Source of the DNA: Paramecium sonneborni
Taxonomy: Eukaryota; Ciliophora; Oligohymenophorea; Peniculida; Parameciidae
Direction: 5' to 3'
NCBI GenBank assembly: GCA_905182985.1
Contig: CAJJDN010000004.1
Coordinates: forward strand, 299,664-363,663
Length of the DNA stretch: 64,000 nt
In this document: positions 62,688 through 64,000 of the stretch, in pieces
Position numbering within the stretch: the stretch's first letter is position 1
Layout of the letters: each line of letters begins with the position of its first letter
Program-made: the position numbers and the translations under genes
Notes under the pieces: generated by a model
Database searches by the model: none
Told to the model about the DNA's origin: nothing
The model's input: only the letters and a program-made list of their open reading frames with translations

Positions 62688-63159
62688 TCACTTTACATAT
62701 TTAACTTTAGGTTTGTTTTCTTTTTTCTTTTTATCTTTTTTATCTTCTTCAGCATATTAAGGTTTTTATAACCAACCCCAAATGATTTATGAACCTTTAT
62801 ACAACAATATTAATGGAATAATCCAATAACCATACCAAAAAAAGTCAAATATTGTACTTCCAAGCTAAATTAGATTAAAAAATTACTTAAATGACAGCAT
62901 TTAAAGCTAAAATATCTAAATATATAGAATAAGAATCTGCATTTAAACCTAAATCCAATGATTTACTAATCTAATTATAACAAAAGTATTATATTAATGT
63001 AATGATTGCAATAACTATTGCTCCCCAAATTGTTAAAGCATAGCCATAATATAAATTAGCAATTAGAAACAATAAGCAAATAGCAGTTGTAGGATAAAAG
63101 TAATATCCAATGACTTTTTATTTAAATTAAGCTATTTTTTTTTCACTTTAGTTTCCCAT
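62688..63159 (-). CDS. TMEM208: TMEM208/SND2-type ER membrane protein
   Basis: A 22-nt intron (62865-62886) leaves exactly 150 codons. The N-terminus is polar, then come two close helices (TTAICLLFLIANLYYGYALT, IWGAIVIAIITLIQYFCY). The conserved stretch LDLGLNADSYSIYLDILALN, then AVIQLGSTI follows, then a third hydrophobic part (YGYWIIPLILLYKGSQIIWG) and a Lys/Glu-rich tail. This matches the TMEM208 family, called SND2 in yeast, which acts in signal-recognition-particle-independent targeting of proteins to the endoplasmic reticulum. Its start codon lies only 11 bp from that of the PDI-like gene on the other strand. Confidence 0.85.
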
Positions 63160-63170
63160 TAATAAAATTA
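63160..63170. promoter_or_regulatory. 11-bp spacer between divergent start codons
   Basis: The whole distance between the start codons of the TMEM208-type gene (63159, minus) and the PDI-like gene (63171, plus) is TAATAAAATTA. Neither gene has another sensible start close downstream: the PDI-like signal peptide begins at its ATG. Transcription of each must therefore begin inside or very near the other gene's 5' end. Confidence 0.6.
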
Positions 63171-64000
63171 ATGCATTACGTGTATTTTATTCTTTTAGTT
63201 GTTCTAGCTTCTTGTAAAATGACTAATATCACAAATTTAGATAAATGGGTATAAAAATAGAACTACACCTTAATCTTTTTTACTCGTGATGATTGTAATC
63301 ATTGTTAAAGATTGGAAGAAGAATTAGAAAAAGCATCTGAAATGATAAATGTTGGTACACCTGGAAGTATTGGTATACCAGTAGCTAAAATAAAGAATTA
63401 TGAACTTAATAGATATCCTATTCTAAGATTATATGTAAAAGGACTCTATACAGAACATTCAGGTGAATGGGAATAAAAAAAATTAGAATAATGGGCAGAT
63501 TTAAGAGCATTATCATATATTACAGAATCTGATTCAGAACCAACAATAAGATGGATTCATGAATCTCATAATATTAGTGTTTTAGTTTTCAATAACTCTT
63601 TTAAGTAAGAATTAAAATGGCTTAAAACTTTAAAACATCACATACATTTTACATATACTACTTTACCTAATGCTAGATCATTACTAAATGTTGATGAAGA
63701 TACAACACTTGTAATGTTTACAGAAAAAGGTATCAATAGATATGATTATGATGGAGAAATTACTTATGAAAAAGTATTTAAATTTGTGGAAGATCATGAA
63801 GATAAATATTATTAAGAATTCACTCAAGATTCTATTGAAACTGCTTTTTATGAACCTAAAAAACCAGTCTTATTTATTTTTGATGAAAAAGATTATAGAG
63901 ATTTAGCTAAAACACATCAAAAAGAGTAATTATAATACTAATTTTTATAGAATTAATACAATATTAGTCAAATTAGATTAAGTTACAGAAAGACTTTTAA
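63171..64000 (+). CDS. PDI-like thioredoxin-fold secretory protein, 3' end outside window
   Basis: The frame runs from ATG 63171 to the end of the window, with a probable 25-nt intron at 63926-63950. A signal peptide (MHYVYFILLVVLASC) is followed by a thioredoxin-like domain: LIFFTRDDCNHCQRLEEEL contains the redox motif Cys42-Asn-His-Cys45, and YPILRLYVKG carries the cis-proline region typical of protein disulfide isomerases. A second, redox-inactive thioredoxin-like module appears to follow (VLVFNNSFKQELKWL ... TLVMFTEKG), and a third starts near KPVLFIFDEKDYRDLA. The active-site sequence is CNHC instead of the usual CGHC. It is likely an endoplasmic-reticulum oxidoreductase for secreted Cys-rich proteins. 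Whether it ends in a retention signal cannot be seen. Confidence 0.85.

Noticed and set aside
1..64000. Assignment to Tetrahymena
   Set aside because: The genetic code is the same, but introns of 21-29 nt are characteristic of Paramecium; Tetrahymena introns are typically much longer.
1..64000. Telomeric repeats, transposons or transposase genes, CRISPR arrays
   Set aside because: I found no runs of G3T3/G4T2 type at the ends, no DDE or integrase-type frame and no regularly spaced short repeats. The large repeats are all family gene sequence.

Overview
The window reads as ciliate macronuclear-type DNA, most likely Paramecium. TAA and TAG occur throughout otherwise conserved reading frames where glutamine fits, and only TGA ends genes. 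Every intron I can place is 21-29 nt, with GT...AG ends (mostly GTA...TAG). The DNA is very AT-rich and genes are packed tens to a few hundred bases apart. The nuclear code is shared with Tetrahymena, but the tiny introns point to Paramecium. The species cannot be named from this sequence.

Region 1 (1-14690) is a block of ordinary, intact genes. It holds a small membrane protein, proteasome beta-7 (PSMB4), a coiled-coil protein, an AAMP/Sqt1-type WD40 protein, a second coiled-coil protein, a RING protein with a Tudor-like C-terminus, and a 2947-residue CFAP47-type ciliary protein with a calponin-homology domain. For each multi-exon gene here, the total length minus the introns I identified is an exact multiple of three.

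Region 2 (about 14880-61179) is dominated by one family of giant cell-surface proteins of about 3600 residues. The order is signal peptide, two LamG-like modules, about 1950 residues of furin/GFR-like Cys-rich repeats, a REJ-like extracellular stretch, an EGF-like module, a GPS-like motif and five predicted membrane helices. There are three members: A (+, 16408-28740), B (+, 31657-44061) and a third on the minus strand whose N-terminal part (55533-61179, called D) and C-terminal part (45247-51720, called C) are separated in this assembly. A decayed 5' fragment of a fourth copy lies just before A.

The assembly of region 2 is not reliable at face value. Each single-N join inside the family (22201, 29528, 37520, 47750) is followed by a second copy of the sequence just before it. 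Removing one copy in A gives exactly 3608 codons, and in B exactly 3577. D plus 23 missing bases plus C (one duplicate removed) gives exactly 3587 codons. The sequence placed between C and D (983 Ns plus a 2.8 kb contig carrying a zinc-finger locus and a truncated SAM-FHA gene) therefore looks misplaced, or comes from an alternative chromosome rearrangement.

Region 3 (61628-64000) returns to compact ordinary genes: a multi-pass membrane protein, a TMEM208/SND2-type protein and a PDI-like thioredoxin-fold protein. The last two are divergent, with only 11 bp between their start codons.

The most interesting biology is the A/B/C-D family. It combines fertilisation- and adhesion-type modules with a polycystin/adhesion-receptor-like C-terminus, and it shows mosaicism and large identical tracts between members. 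A role in surface recognition is inference only. I recognised no tRNA, rRNA, CRISPR array, transposon or telomeric repeat.
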